A stretch of 64,000 nt of DNA from Clostridiales bacterium (lineage in GTDB: Bacteria > Bacillota > Clostridia > Oscillospirales > Oscillospiraceae), in the NCBI GenBank assembly GCA_019418025.1, contig DYCR01000003.1, positions 49,760 through 113,759 on the forward strand. The letters are read 5' to 3'. This document shows, one piece after another, positions 40,206 to 48,345 of the stretch (position 1 is its first letter; every line of letters starts with the position of its first letter). The notes beneath the pieces are model-generated. The model saw only the letters and a program-made list of their open reading frames with translations, had not been told where the DNA came from and ran no database searches. Both the position numbers and the translations under genes were made by a program.

Positions 40206-41156
40206 TTATCGCAGCGCCCAGGAAAGCCAGCTGCACACCGCAGCACAGGACACATTTCCCCGGGCATATTCGATGGCTTTTTTCAAATAACCTGCCGCAG
40301 CCATCAGTTCCGGCATATTCCGGCCTCCGGCGATCCTGCCGGCCTCGGGTACCGCCGCCGGAAGTCCCGAGCGGCAGACCATGGCCTGCTCCACCAGCTC
40401 CAGCCACTGCTTCAGTACCGGGATCAGGGCGTCCCGCTTCCACTTTTCCATGGGGACCAGAACCTGCATCAGCCCCAGAACGTCCCGGGCGGCATAGGCC
40501 TGAGCAAACCGCACCGCTTCATCGGAAAGGCTGATGCCCGACAGCAGCTCTCTGGCCTGTCCCAGATAGCCGCCGCTGCGGAAAACGGCCGCCTCTATGG
40601 CCTGAGGGTCGGCATCGGGAAATTCCTCTGTAAGCTTTGCCCCAAGGAGCTGCGGGGGCAGGGCCTTGAGCTTCAGCTCCACGCAGCGGGAGCGCACCGT
40701 CGGCAGCAGGGTGTCGGGATTGTCCGCCAGCAGCAGGAACACGCCGTAGGGAGGCGGCTCCTCCAGCACCTTCAGCAGGGCATTCTGCCCGGGCAGACCC
40801 ATATCCTGCGCTCTGGGGAACAGAAAGATCTTCCGCTGCCCTTCGTTGGGGCGGATGAACATATCGGTCCTTGCCTGACGGATCAGATCCACGGGGACCG
40901 TTTTTTTCTCCGGATCATCGATCAGCTGATAATCCGGGTGGTTGTGAGAGAACACCTTCCGGCAGGCCGGGCACACACCGCAGGGGGCATCCGGCTGCTG
41001 ACACAGCATGGCCCCGGCGATCAGATCCGCCAGAGTATGCCTGCCTGAGCCGGCAGGGCCGGAGATCAGATAAAAATGGGAAAGTCTCTGCTGTTTTCTT
41101 GCAGAAATCAGGTTGTGCTTCAGCTGTTCGTTGCCCAAAAGCCGGTCAAAGCCCAT
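40206..41156 (-). CDS. holB: DNA polymerase III delta-prime subunit
   Basis: Clamp-loader subunit. 316 residues: GPAGSGRHT at 33-41 is the Walker A region with Arg in place of the catalytic Lys, as expected for non-hydrolysing delta-prime, and a zinc module CGVCPACRKVFSH (C59, C62, C65). LLKVLEEPP sensor region follows. The ATG at 41156 follows GGGAGG; an upstream in-frame ATG is not supported. Minus-strand -10 TATAAT at 41200-41205. Thirty-three bases before ricT. Confidence 0.93.
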   Translation of the reverse strand: MGFDRLLGNEQLKHNLISARKQQRLSHFYLISGPAGSGRHTLADLIAGAMLCQQPDAPCGVCPACRKVFSHNHPDYQLIDDPEKKTVPVDLIRQARTDMFIRPNEGQRKIFLFPRAQDMGLPGQNALLKVLEEPPPYGVFLLLADNPDTLLPTVRSRCVELKLKALPPQLLGAKLTEEFPDADPQAIEAAVFRSGGYLGQARELLSGISLSDEAVRFAQAYAARDVLGLMQVLVPMEKWKRDALIPVLKQWLELVEQAMVCRSGLPAAVPEAGRIAGGRNMPELMAAAGYLKKAIEYARGNVSCAAVCSWLSWALR

Positions 41157-41327
41157 CCGTGAATCCTCCCTTTCCCAGTGATATTTTTTCACATTTGCTA
41201 TTATATCACATTTTTTTCAATATGCTATCTTTTTTTGCCTTCAAATTTCCCATCGACAGGCTTCTGCGAAAAATCCGCCCCCTCTGACGCTATACTCTTT
41301 ATATAGAATAGAAAGGAGTGTTGAATC

Positions 41328-41780
41328 ATGGATCAAATCAATCAGGTCCAAGCCCAGCGGGTCTGGCAGCGGGTACGAGGCTCCGAGACCGTGGCTCCGG
41401 AGCGGAGTCTCGATGCCCTGATTGCCGCCGAATGGGAGGACGCCGCCACATACTTACAGCTTTCAAAGCATTTTTCCGGAAGAGAACGGCAGCTGCTGCA
41501 CAAGCTCCACGAGCAGGAGCTTGCCCACTGCTCCTGCCTCAAGGGCATTTGCAGCATCACCTCGGGCAGCAAGCCTCAGCTGCCCACCCCCGACCCGGTC
41601 CACGGTCCCATCGACCAGATCCTAAGAAGCTGCTACGGCCGGAAGATGCGCGCCATGAGCGCATACGATGCCCGATGTCAGGACCCGGAATACGGCTGCG
41701 TCTTTACAAAGCTGCGGGATCAGGAGCAGGAGCATTGCCGGATCATTTTGGAGCTGATCGGCTCCCTGTCCAGAAAATAA
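41328..41780 (+). CDS. Ferritin-like/rubrerythrin-type protein
   Basis: 150 residues forming a four-helix bundle with diiron-type ligands: E35 in AAEWEDAATYLQL, E64 and H67 in EQELAHCSC, and DQEQEHCRII near the C-terminus. No rubredoxin domain. Probably oxidative-stress or iron related, but the family is loosely defined. Strong SD (GAAAGGAG). It stands alone between divergent holB and the amino-sugar operon. Confidence 0.8.
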   Translation: MDQINQVQAQRVWQRVRGSETVAPERSLDALIAAEWEDAATYLQLSKHFSGRERQLLHKLHEQELAHCSCLKGICSITSGSKPQLPTPDPVHGPIDQILRSCYGRKMRAMSAYDARCQDPEYGCVFTKLRDQEQEHCRIILELIGSLSRK

Positions 41781-41840
41781 CCCAAAGATCCGGATAAGCC
41801 CCCGTCTGCCCCCGCCGACGGCAGGCATCAGACCTTCTCT

Positions 41841-41867
41841 ACCGCCCCGATGGGGGCGGTATTTTTT
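41841..41867 (+). terminator. Terminator of the ferritin-like gene
   Basis: Stem ACCGCCCC/GGGGCGGT, loop GAT, then ATTTTTT. Confidence 0.88.
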
Positions 41868-41880
41868 GGCGTATCGTCGA

Positions 41881-41903
41881 TATCTGCAACATCTATGCAG
41901 ATA
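41881..41903. promoter_or_regulatory. Inverted repeat upstream of the amino-sugar operon
   Basis: TATCTGCA-ACATCTA-TGCAGATA, perfect eight-base arms, ending seven bases before the -35 at 41910. The position suits an activator or repressor site. Confidence 0.5.
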
Positions 41904-41909
41904 ATGATA

Positions 41910-41937
41910 TTGCCTATTTGCCCAACTGTGTTATAAT
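41910..41937 (+). promoter_or_regulatory. Promoter of the amino-sugar operon
   Basis: TTGCCT, 16-base spacer, TATAAT (41932-41937). Confidence 0.7.
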
Positions 41938-41991
41938 TAACCCAGATAAATTGTGCAATCCGTACGATAGACCATCTTTAAGGAGGACCCT

Positions 41992-43374
41992 ATGATGCAA
42001 TACTTAGGCGTAAACTATGAAATAAAGCACGCACCCATCCTCGACCCGGATTTCATCCCCTTCGGTGTCTGGTCCGAGGCATACCTCAAGGGCGCAGAGC
42101 AGCCCCTTGCCATCGCCGTCGAGCGGGATCAGGGCAAGGTTTCCGTCCACCGCACCTTCATCCACGGCACCGCCGAAATGGCCGAGGCCGACTACCGCTA
42201 TGTGGAGCGCTATGTGAAGTTCCTGCTGTGGTCCATCGGCGGCTTCCGTGTCTCCATCTGCGGCTGCTCGGAGATCGCAAAGAAATTGCAGGCAGCCTAC
42301 TCCGAAAGCGGCGAGCGGGCCTTTGACTACGATTTCTTCTTCAAGCTGTATGAAAAGCATCTGGAGATCATCGACCTGCCTCTGGAGCAGTGCCCCGAGA
42401 CCAACGAGCAGTCCATGCCCATCGGCGGCCATCTGGACGGCTGCCGCATCGGCTTTGACGCAGGCGGCTCCGACCGCAAGGTCTCTGCCGTCATCGACGG
42501 CGAGTGCGTCTACTCCGAAGAGGTCGTCTGGTATCCCAAGCTCAACGAGGACCCCACCTACCAGTTCAACGGCATTGTGGAGGCTCTGAAAACCGCCGCA
42601 AGCAAGATGCCCCGGGTCGATGCCATCGGCGTCTCCTCCGCCGGCACCTTCATCGGCAACGCTCCCATGATCTCCAGTATCTTCTACAAGGTCCCCCGCA
42701 GCCGCTGGGACGAGGTCAAGACCGTGTTCGACCGGGCTGCCGCCGAGATCGGCGATGTGCCCTGCGTGGTGGCCAACGACGGTGACGTTTCCGCTCTGGC
42801 CGGCGCCATGGGTCTGAACAAGGGCAACATCATGGGTCTTGCCATGGGCACCTCCGAGGCCGTGGGCTACGTGGATCAGGACAAGAACGTGAAGGGATGG
42901 ATCTCCGAGCTGGCCTTCGCCCCCGTGGATCTGAACCCCGGTGCCATGCAGGACGAGTGGTCCACCGACTTCGGCGTGGGCTGCAAGTATTTCTCTCAGG
43001 ATGCCGTCATCAAGCTGGCCCCCCGTGCCGGCATTGAGCTGGACCCCGAGCTGGCTCCGGCCCAGAAGCTGAAGGTGGTGCAGGGTCTGATGGAGGCCGA
43101 CGACGAGAGAGCCCAGAAGATCTTCCACGATATCGGCGTATATCTGGCCTATACCGTTGTCCACTACTCCCACTTCTACAACATCGAGCATCTGATGTGC
43201 ATGGGCCGTGTGCTGTCGGGCAAGGGCGGCGACATGATCCTTGAGGTCTCCAACCGGGTCCTTGCAGAGGAATACCCCGAGCTTGCCAAAAAGTGCGAGA
43301 TCATCGCTCCCGACGAAAACACCCGCCGGGTGGGTCAGGCCGTTGCCGCGGCAAGCCTGCCCGAGCTGCGCTGA
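41992..43374 (+). CDS. ROK-type sugar kinase with extra N-terminal domain
   Basis: 460 residues. From residue 152 on it is an actin-fold sugar kinase: CRIGFDAGGSDRKVSAV (phosphate 1), AIGVSSAGTFIG, VANDGDVSALAGAMG (with the catalytic-region Asp), MGLAMGTSEAVG. Residues 1-150 form an additional domain I do not recognise, with no membrane segment. The following nagA-type gene implies N-acetylglucosamine or N-acetylmannosamine as substrate. Strong SD AGGAGG. ROK proteins usually have about 300 residues, so the extension is unusual. Confidence 0.82.
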   Translation: MMQYLGVNYEIKHAPILDPDFIPFGVWSEAYLKGAEQPLAIAVERDQGKVSVHRTFIHGTAEMAEADYRYVERYVKFLLWSIGGFRVSICGCSEIAKKLQAAYSESGERAFDYDFFFKLYEKHLEIIDLPLEQCPETNEQSMPIGGHLDGCRIGFDAGGSDRKVSAVIDGECVYSEEVVWYPKLNEDPTYQFNGIVEALKTAASKMPRVDAIGVSSAGTFIGNAPMISSIFYKVPRSRWDEVKTVFDRAAAEIGDVPCVVANDGDVSALAGAMGLNKGNIMGLAMGTSEAVGYVDQDKNVKGWISELAFAPVDLNPGAMQDEWSTDFGVGCKYFSQDAVIKLAPRAGIELDPELAPAQKLKVVQGLMEADDERAQKIFHDIGVYLAYTVVHYSHFYNIEHLMCMGRVLSGKGGDMILEVSNRVLAEEYPELAKKCEIIAPDENTRRVGQAVAAASLPELR

Positions 43375-43416
43375 ACAGACGGCATTTTTACCCAATCAAA
43401 GAAAGGAGTTGTCCCC

Positions 43417-44544
43417 ATGTTTTACAAGAACGCCAGAATTTTTACCGGAGATTTCCAGTTCCATACCGGTGCATTTGAGGTCGTAGACGGCAAATTCGGT
43501 GCCGTCCTCCCCGAGCAGGTCCCCGAGGATGCCATTGACCTTCAGGGTGCCACCGTCATTCCCGGTCTGATCGAAGTACACAGCCACGGAAACTCCAACT
43601 ACGATTTTTCCGACGGCGATTATGAGGGTCTGAAGAAGATGGCAGAATACTACCTGTCCTGCGGCATCACCTCCTTTGCCCCTGCCTCCATGACACTGGA
43701 CTATGACACGCTGGGCAAGGCCTTCGCCACCGCCCGGCAGCTGACCGAGGAAAAGCCCGAGGGCTGCGCCGTCCTGCGGGGCATCCAGATGGAGGGACCC
43801 TACTTCTCCTATAAGAAAAAGGGCGCACAGAACGCCGACTACCTAAAAGACCCGGATTTTGAGGGCTTCCAAAAGCTTTACAACGACTGCGGCGGTCTGG
43901 TCCGCATCGTGGACGTGGCCCCCGAGCTGCCCGGTGCCGAGGACTTTGTCCGTCAGGCAAGCAAGCTCTGCACCGTCTCCATTGCTCACACCGATTCCGA
44001 CTATGACCATGCAAAGGCCGCCGTTGATGCCGGTGTCACCCATCTGACCCACCTGTACAACGCCATGCCCGGCATCCACCACCGCAACCCCGGTGTCATC
44101 CCCGCCGCCGCCGAAAACGAGAATGTCCGTGCAGAGATCATCTGCGACGGCATCCACGTCCATCCGGCCTCGGTCCGTCTGGGCTTTGCCATGTTCCCCG
44201 GGCGCATGATTTTGGTGTCGGATTCCGGCCGCTGCGCCGGTCTGCCCGACGGCACCCAGTTCGATCTGGGCGGTCAGGCTGCATGGCTGCGTGACGGTGT
44301 CGGCAAGCTGGCAGACGGCACCATCGCCTGCTCCGCCACCAACCTCTACCGCTGCATGCTCAACTGCATCCACTGGCAGATCCGTGAGGAGGATGTCATC
44401 AAGGCAGCCACCTACAACCCCGCCTGCGCTCTGGGGGTTCAGGATCAGGTCGGCTCCATCGAAACCGGCAAGGTCGCAGACTTCCTGATCTGCACCAGCC
44501 GCTATGCAAACAAGCGCATTTTCCTTGCCGGCAAGGAAATCTAA
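43417..44544 (+). CDS. nagA: N-acetylglucosamine-6-phosphate deacetylase
   Basis: Removes acetate from N-acetylglucosamine 6-phosphate, giving glucosamine 6-phosphate. 375 residues of the amidohydrolase superfamily: HSHG metal site, EGPYFSYKKKGAQN, AHTDSDY, HLYNAM, CDGIHVHP and the catalytic Asp in VSDSGR. Slightly diverged (VSDS instead of VTDA), so a related amino-sugar substrate is possible. Thirty-two coding-free bases with SD AAAGGAG separate it from the kinase. Confidence 0.88.
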   Translation: MFYKNARIFTGDFQFHTGAFEVVDGKFGAVLPEQVPEDAIDLQGATVIPGLIEVHSHGNSNYDFSDGDYEGLKKMAEYYLSCGITSFAPASMTLDYDTLGKAFATARQLTEEKPEGCAVLRGIQMEGPYFSYKKKGAQNADYLKDPDFEGFQKLYNDCGGLVRIVDVAPELPGAEDFVRQASKLCTVSIAHTDSDYDHAKAAVDAGVTHLTHLYNAMPGIHHRNPGVIPAAAENENVRAEIICDGIHVHPASVRLGFAMFPGRMILVSDSGRCAGLPDGTQFDLGGQAAWLRDGVGKLADGTIACSATNLYRCMLNCIHWQIREEDVIKAATYNPACALGVQDQVGSIETGKVADFLICTSRYANKRIFLAGKEI

Positions 44545-44556
44545 GCGGATAGCTTC

Positions 44557-44589
44557 ATCCCGACAGGCTGCGGCCTGTCGGGATTTTTT
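44557..44589 (+). terminator. Terminator of the amino-sugar operon
   Basis: Stem ATCCCGACAGGC/GCCTGTCGGGAT, then TTTTT. Confidence 0.92.
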
Positions 44590-44603
44590 ACGGTGAGTTC
44601 CTT

Positions 44604-44632
44604 TTGACAGACCATAAAAACTGTGCTATATT
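44604..44632 (+). promoter_or_regulatory. Promoter of tldD
   Basis: TTGACA, 17-base spacer, TATATT (44627-44632). Confidence 0.82.
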
Positions 44633-44667
44633 GACCATATTGAAATCATGCAGAAAGGACTGTTACT

Positions 44668-46053
44668 ATGCTCGATAAAAAAATCATGTCAGAGCTGATC
44701 GCCATTGTGCTGCACGGCGGTGCAGACTTTGTGGAAGTCTACTCTGAATATTCTAAAAATAACCGCATCAGCTATGCCGACCGCAAGATCGAATTCGTCA
44801 CCGACAGGATCATCAGCGGTGTCAGTATCCGTGCCTTCGTGGGGACAAAGACCTATTTTGCCAGCACCACCGACCTGACCCCCTCCGGTCTGAAGGAGTG
44901 CGCCAACCGTGTTGCTCAGGCCGTGGGCTCCCCCGTGGACCGCATTGCCGATTTCTGCCTGACCGAGCGCATCAATCCCAACATCCACCCCATCGCGCAG
45001 GTTCCTTTTGATGTCCCCGCCGCCGTCCGTGCAGACCTGCTGCGCAGCGGCTGTGTCAAGGCATACGATGCCGATGAAAAGATCATTCAGGTCAACGGCA
45101 ATCTGCTTGCATACGACAAATCCTTCACCGTGGCAAACTCCGAGGGACTTTACACCTCCGACCGCCAGATCCGCACCCGCATGAGCGTGTCGGCCATTGC
45201 CTCCAACGGCACGGAAAATCAGGAGGGCACCTGCTCCCCCGGCAGACACATGGGTCTTGAGCTGTTCGAGCGGATCGCCCCTGAGTCCATCGGTGCCGAG
45301 GCTGCCCGTCAGGCTCTGGTGAACCTGCGTGCCGTTCCCTGCCCCTCGGGTCTGATGCCCGTGGCCATCGAGAACGGCTTCGGCGGCGTCATCTTCCACG
45401 AGGCCTGCGGCCACTCTCTGGAGGCCTCCTCCGTGGGCATCGGCATGAGCCAGATGGCCGGAAAAATGGGCCAGCAGATCGCCAACCCCAAGGTCACCGC
45501 CATCGACGACGGCACCATCCCCAACGCCTGGGGCTCCTGCAACATCGACGACGAGGGCAACCCCATGCAGCGCCGTGTGCTGATCGAGAACGGCATCCTG
45601 AAATCCTATATGATCGACCGCCTCGGCTCCCGCCGGATGGGCATGCCACACACCGCCTCCGGCCGCCGTCAGGACTATTCCTTTGAGACCACCTCCCGCA
45701 TGACCAACACCTTCATCGACAACGGCCCCGACAAGAACGAGGACATCATCGCCTCCATCGAAAACGGCATCTATGCCGCAGCCATGGGCGGCGGCAGCGT
45801 CAATCCCTTTACCGGTGCCTTCAACTTCTCGGTCCGGGAGGGCTATATGGTGCGCAACGGCAAGATCTGCGAGCCGGTTCGCGGCGCAAGCCTGATCGGA
45901 ACCGGCAGTGAGGTCATTCAGAAGATCGACATGGTCGGTCAGAATCTGGACACCGCTCAGGGCATGTGCGGCTCCTCCAGCGGCAGCATCCCCACCGACG
46001 TGGGTCAGCCGCTGCTGCGTGTCAGCGAAATCACCGTAGGCGGTCAGGCCTGA
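44668..46053 (+). CDS. tldD: TldD-type metalloprotease subunit
   Basis: Catalytic half of the TldD/TldE protease that processes small peptides (for example microcin B17 and CcdA in E. coli). 461 residues with the HExxxH zinc motif as HEACGH at 244-249, followed by a conserved LEASSVGIG, and a Cys ligand region MCGSSSGS near the C-terminus. The partner TldE lies 857 bases downstream, unusually far, because of an inserted AT-rich segment. Confidence 0.93.
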   Translation: MLDKKIMSELIAIVLHGGADFVEVYSEYSKNNRISYADRKIEFVTDRIISGVSIRAFVGTKTYFASTTDLTPSGLKECANRVAQAVGSPVDRIADFCLTERINPNIHPIAQVPFDVPAAVRADLLRSGCVKAYDADEKIIQVNGNLLAYDKSFTVANSEGLYTSDRQIRTRMSVSAIASNGTENQEGTCSPGRHMGLELFERIAPESIGAEAARQALVNLRAVPCPSGLMPVAIENGFGGVIFHEACGHSLEASSVGIGMSQMAGKMGQQIANPKVTAIDDGTIPNAWGSCNIDDEGNPMQRRVLIENGILKSYMIDRLGSRRMGMPHTASGRRQDYSFETTSRMTNTFIDNGPDKNEDIIASIENGIYAAAMGGGSVNPFTGAFNFSVREGYMVRNGKICEPVRGASLIGTGSEVIQKIDMVGQNLDTAQGMCGSSSGSIPTDVGQPLLRVSEITVGGQA

Positions 46054-46136
46054 GAAAAAAATGACCGAAATGCTCGTAAAATGGACGGAAGTCGAACTTT
46101 CACTCGGCTTCCATCTTCAAATAAGGGGATTGCAGT

Positions 46137-46726
46137 ATGACGATTGACCGAAATTTTAAAAAATGGGTCTATATCATGATGCTGATCGGTTACGTTGTAA
46201 CATTTTGCCTTTTTGCAGCCGTATTCATGATGAAGGGTTTTGAATTGAATGCTTTAACTGTGATAAGATGGGCTGTCTTTATATGTTCACCTGTGATGCT
46301 GAATTATATCGATATCGAAAATAGAGCAAAACGGGGGGATAAGAGAAAAACAGGCAGTGCAAAAAGCAGCTTGGCATTGAAATACCTGTTAATTTCCTTT
46401 GTTTTACTCTTTTCGTCTGCCTATGTATTTTTTGCCTTGGAAGCATTAAATTATATCGAAGGTGTGGCATCTGTTGCCTGCTTGGTTGGAGCAAGCGCTG
46501 TTATGAGTGCCATTTTTTCCCGATAAGCCTTCATTCAAGCGATACACCGTATGTCATTTGTGTGATATCCGGATTTGGTGCGGCAGCAATTGATTTACCC
46601 ATTGTAATTGGTTCCGTAAAGGAAAAGCATAGAACAAAAAACAAGATAAATATTGTTGCGCCCATAATCAATCATGGATCAAAATACACAGCTTCCGGAA
46701 ATGAATCGATCGAAGCTAGGAGATAA
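46137..46726 (+). pseudogene. Frameshifted multi-pass membrane protein gene
   Basis: Frame 1 codes 129 residues with four hydrophobic helices, ending in SAIFSR and a stop at 46526. A run of six T at 46513-46518 sits seven bases before that stop. One more T would continue the reading as SAIFFPISLHSS..., giving a further helix (YVICVISGFGAAAIDLPIVIG) and a charged tail to the TAA at 46724. The composition and hydrophobic pattern are continuous across the shift, so this is probably one gene of about 195 codons broken by a frameshift, a phase-variable tract or a base-calling error. Much more AT-rich than its neighbours. Family not recognised. SD AAGGGG. Confidence 0.6.
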
Positions 46727-46729
46727 ATT

Positions 46730-46831
46730 ATGAAAGCGAAGATAAATTATGTAGGACCAGTATTCGGATGTGCAGCATTATATGCCATATCTTATGCTGT
46801 TGGAAAAGCTTTGTTTTATATCTTGCACTGA
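46730..46831 (+). CDS. 33-residue hydrophobic peptide
   Basis: ATG at 46730 with SD AGGAG seven to eight bases upstream, three bases after the stop of the preceding broken gene. The peptide (MKAKINYVGPVFGCAALYAI, then SYAVGKALFYILH) has one membrane-spanning helix and a positive N-terminus. It lies in the AT-rich insert between tldD and tldE and appears to be co-transcribed with the membrane protein gene. Function unknown; a small membrane regulator or a peptide substrate of the flanking TldD/TldE protease are both possible. Confidence 0.6.
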   Translation: MKAKINYVGPVFGCAALYAISYAVGKALFYILH

Positions 46832-46910
46832 AAATCTGCGGTATCGTGCAGCACCGCCCTTGGAGAGGGGCTATAAAAACTACTACTCTGCAATACAAGG
46901 AGAATGCACT

Positions 46911-48227
46911 ATGAACACCCAAGCGATCAAGAATACAGTGTCCCAAGCCGCCAAGGAATTGGGGGTACAGGACTATGAAATCACGATTTCCACCCAAGAA
47001 AGCGCCGGTGCCGAGGCACTGAAGGACGAGATCTCCTCTGTCACCTACTCCCGTTCCGGCACCATGCAGGTGCGCTGCGTCAAGGACGGACGATCCGGCT
47101 ATGCCATCAGCGAGCTGATCACCCCCGAGGCTGCCGCCGAATTGGTGGAAACAGCCTGCGCCAATGCCTCTGTCATCGACGAGACCGACACCGTGGGGCT
47201 GTTTGAAGGCTCTGCCGAATACACCCCCGTTTCCGACCGCGCTTCGGCCCTGCCCAGTGCCGAGGAGATGAAGGAGCATGCGCTCCGGCTGCAAAAAATG
47301 ACCTATGACGCATCCGATAAGATCGTCGAGGGCACCCAGTGCGCCGTGCAGGGCTTGTCTGTCAGCAACGTGCTGATGAACTCCGCCGGACTGGACGTGA
47401 GCTATGACTGCTCTCTGGTCTACCGTCTCGTCTCCGCCGCCGTCAAGGACGGCGAGGATGCCTCCGACGATTACCGCCTTGTCCCTCTGGACAAGGAAGA
47501 CCCCGAGGTCAGCGTGGACAAGGCCGTCAAGGGTGCCCTGAGCAAGCTGGGCGCAGAGTCTGTGGACTCCGGCAAGTACAATGTCATCATGGATTCCGAT
47601 ACCGTGTGCAGTCTGCTGTCCACCTATGCAGACGTTTTCTCCGCCAGAAGCGCCTACATGAAAACCACTCTGCTTACAGGAAAAGAGGGACAGATGGTGG
47701 CAAGCCCCCTGCTGACACTGGTGGACGATCCCTTCCACCCCAAAAAGTTCGGCCATTGCCCCTTTGACGGGGAAGGTGTCGCTGTATACACCAAGAATAT
47801 CATCGAAAAGGGTCAGCTCGAGACCCTGCTCTATAACCGCATGTACGCAAAGCTTCTGGGCAAGGAAACCACCGGCAACGCAAGCGATGCCAAGCACATC
47901 GAGCCCAAGGGACTGTACGTGGCCCCCGGTTCGTACACCGCCGAGGCCCTGCTGAGCAAGCTGGAAAACGGCATTTATATCACGGCGCTGAACGGTCTGC
48001 ACGCAGGTGCAAACACCCAGTCCGGCGACTTCTCCCTGCAAGCCGAGGGCTTCTTGGTGGAAAACGGCAAAAAGACCCGCCCCGTGAAGAATTTCACCAT
48101 TGCCGACAACTTCTTCAGCATTCTGAAAAAAATCGATGCCATTTCCGACACCGTGGAATTCGGCACCGGCTCTGACTTCGGCGCCCCCGAGATCCTCTTT
48201 ACCGAGATCAGCGTCTCCGGTAAATGA
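46911..48227 (+). CDS. tldE: TldE/PmbA-type protease subunit
   Basis: 438-residue partner of TldD without the HExxxH motif, as expected for TldE/PmbA. Marks: SGTMQVRCVKDGRSGYA, the YNVIMDSDTVCSLLSTY region, DPFHPKKFGHCPFDGEGV, LLYNRMYAKLLGKETTGNA and ITALNGLHAGANTQSGDFSL. The ATG at 46911 follows AAGGAG; the in-frame extension upstream runs through the preceding peptide gene. Confidence 0.92.
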   Translation: MNTQAIKNTVSQAAKELGVQDYEITISTQESAGAEALKDEISSVTYSRSGTMQVRCVKDGRSGYAISELITPEAAAELVETACANASVIDETDTVGLFEGSAEYTPVSDRASALPSAEEMKEHALRLQKMTYDASDKIVEGTQCAVQGLSVSNVLMNSAGLDVSYDCSLVYRLVSAAVKDGEDASDDYRLVPLDKEDPEVSVDKAVKGALSKLGAESVDSGKYNVIMDSDTVCSLLSTYADVFSARSAYMKTTLLTGKEGQMVASPLLTLVDDPFHPKKFGHCPFDGEGVAVYTKNIIEKGQLETLLYNRMYAKLLGKETTGNASDAKHIEPKGLYVAPGSYTAEALLSKLENGIYITALNGLHAGANTQSGDFSLQAEGFLVENGKKTRPVKNFTIADNFFSILKKIDAISDTVEFGTGSDFGAPEILFTEISVSGK

Positions 48228-48260
48228 TTCCCCGCAGGCTTGCCTGCTGAACCCATAAAA

Positions 48261-48290
48261 AATGGAGTGTGTCTCAGGACACACTCCATT
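48261..48290. terminator. Hairpin after tldE
   Basis: Stem AATGGAGTGTGTC/GACACACTCCATT with a four-base loop, no clear T-run on the plus strand but ATTTTTTATGG on the minus strand. Confidence 0.75.
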
Positions 48291-48294
48291 AAGC

Positions 48295-48333
48295 TTGCCC
48301 GAACCCCTTAAAAAGGAGTTCGGGCAATTTTTA
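48295..48333. terminator. Second hairpin between tldE and the MFS gene
   Basis: Stem TTGCCCGAAC/GTTCGGGCAA, followed by TTTTT on the plus strand. Confidence 0.8.
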
Positions 48334-48345
48334 TGCACGGCAGAG

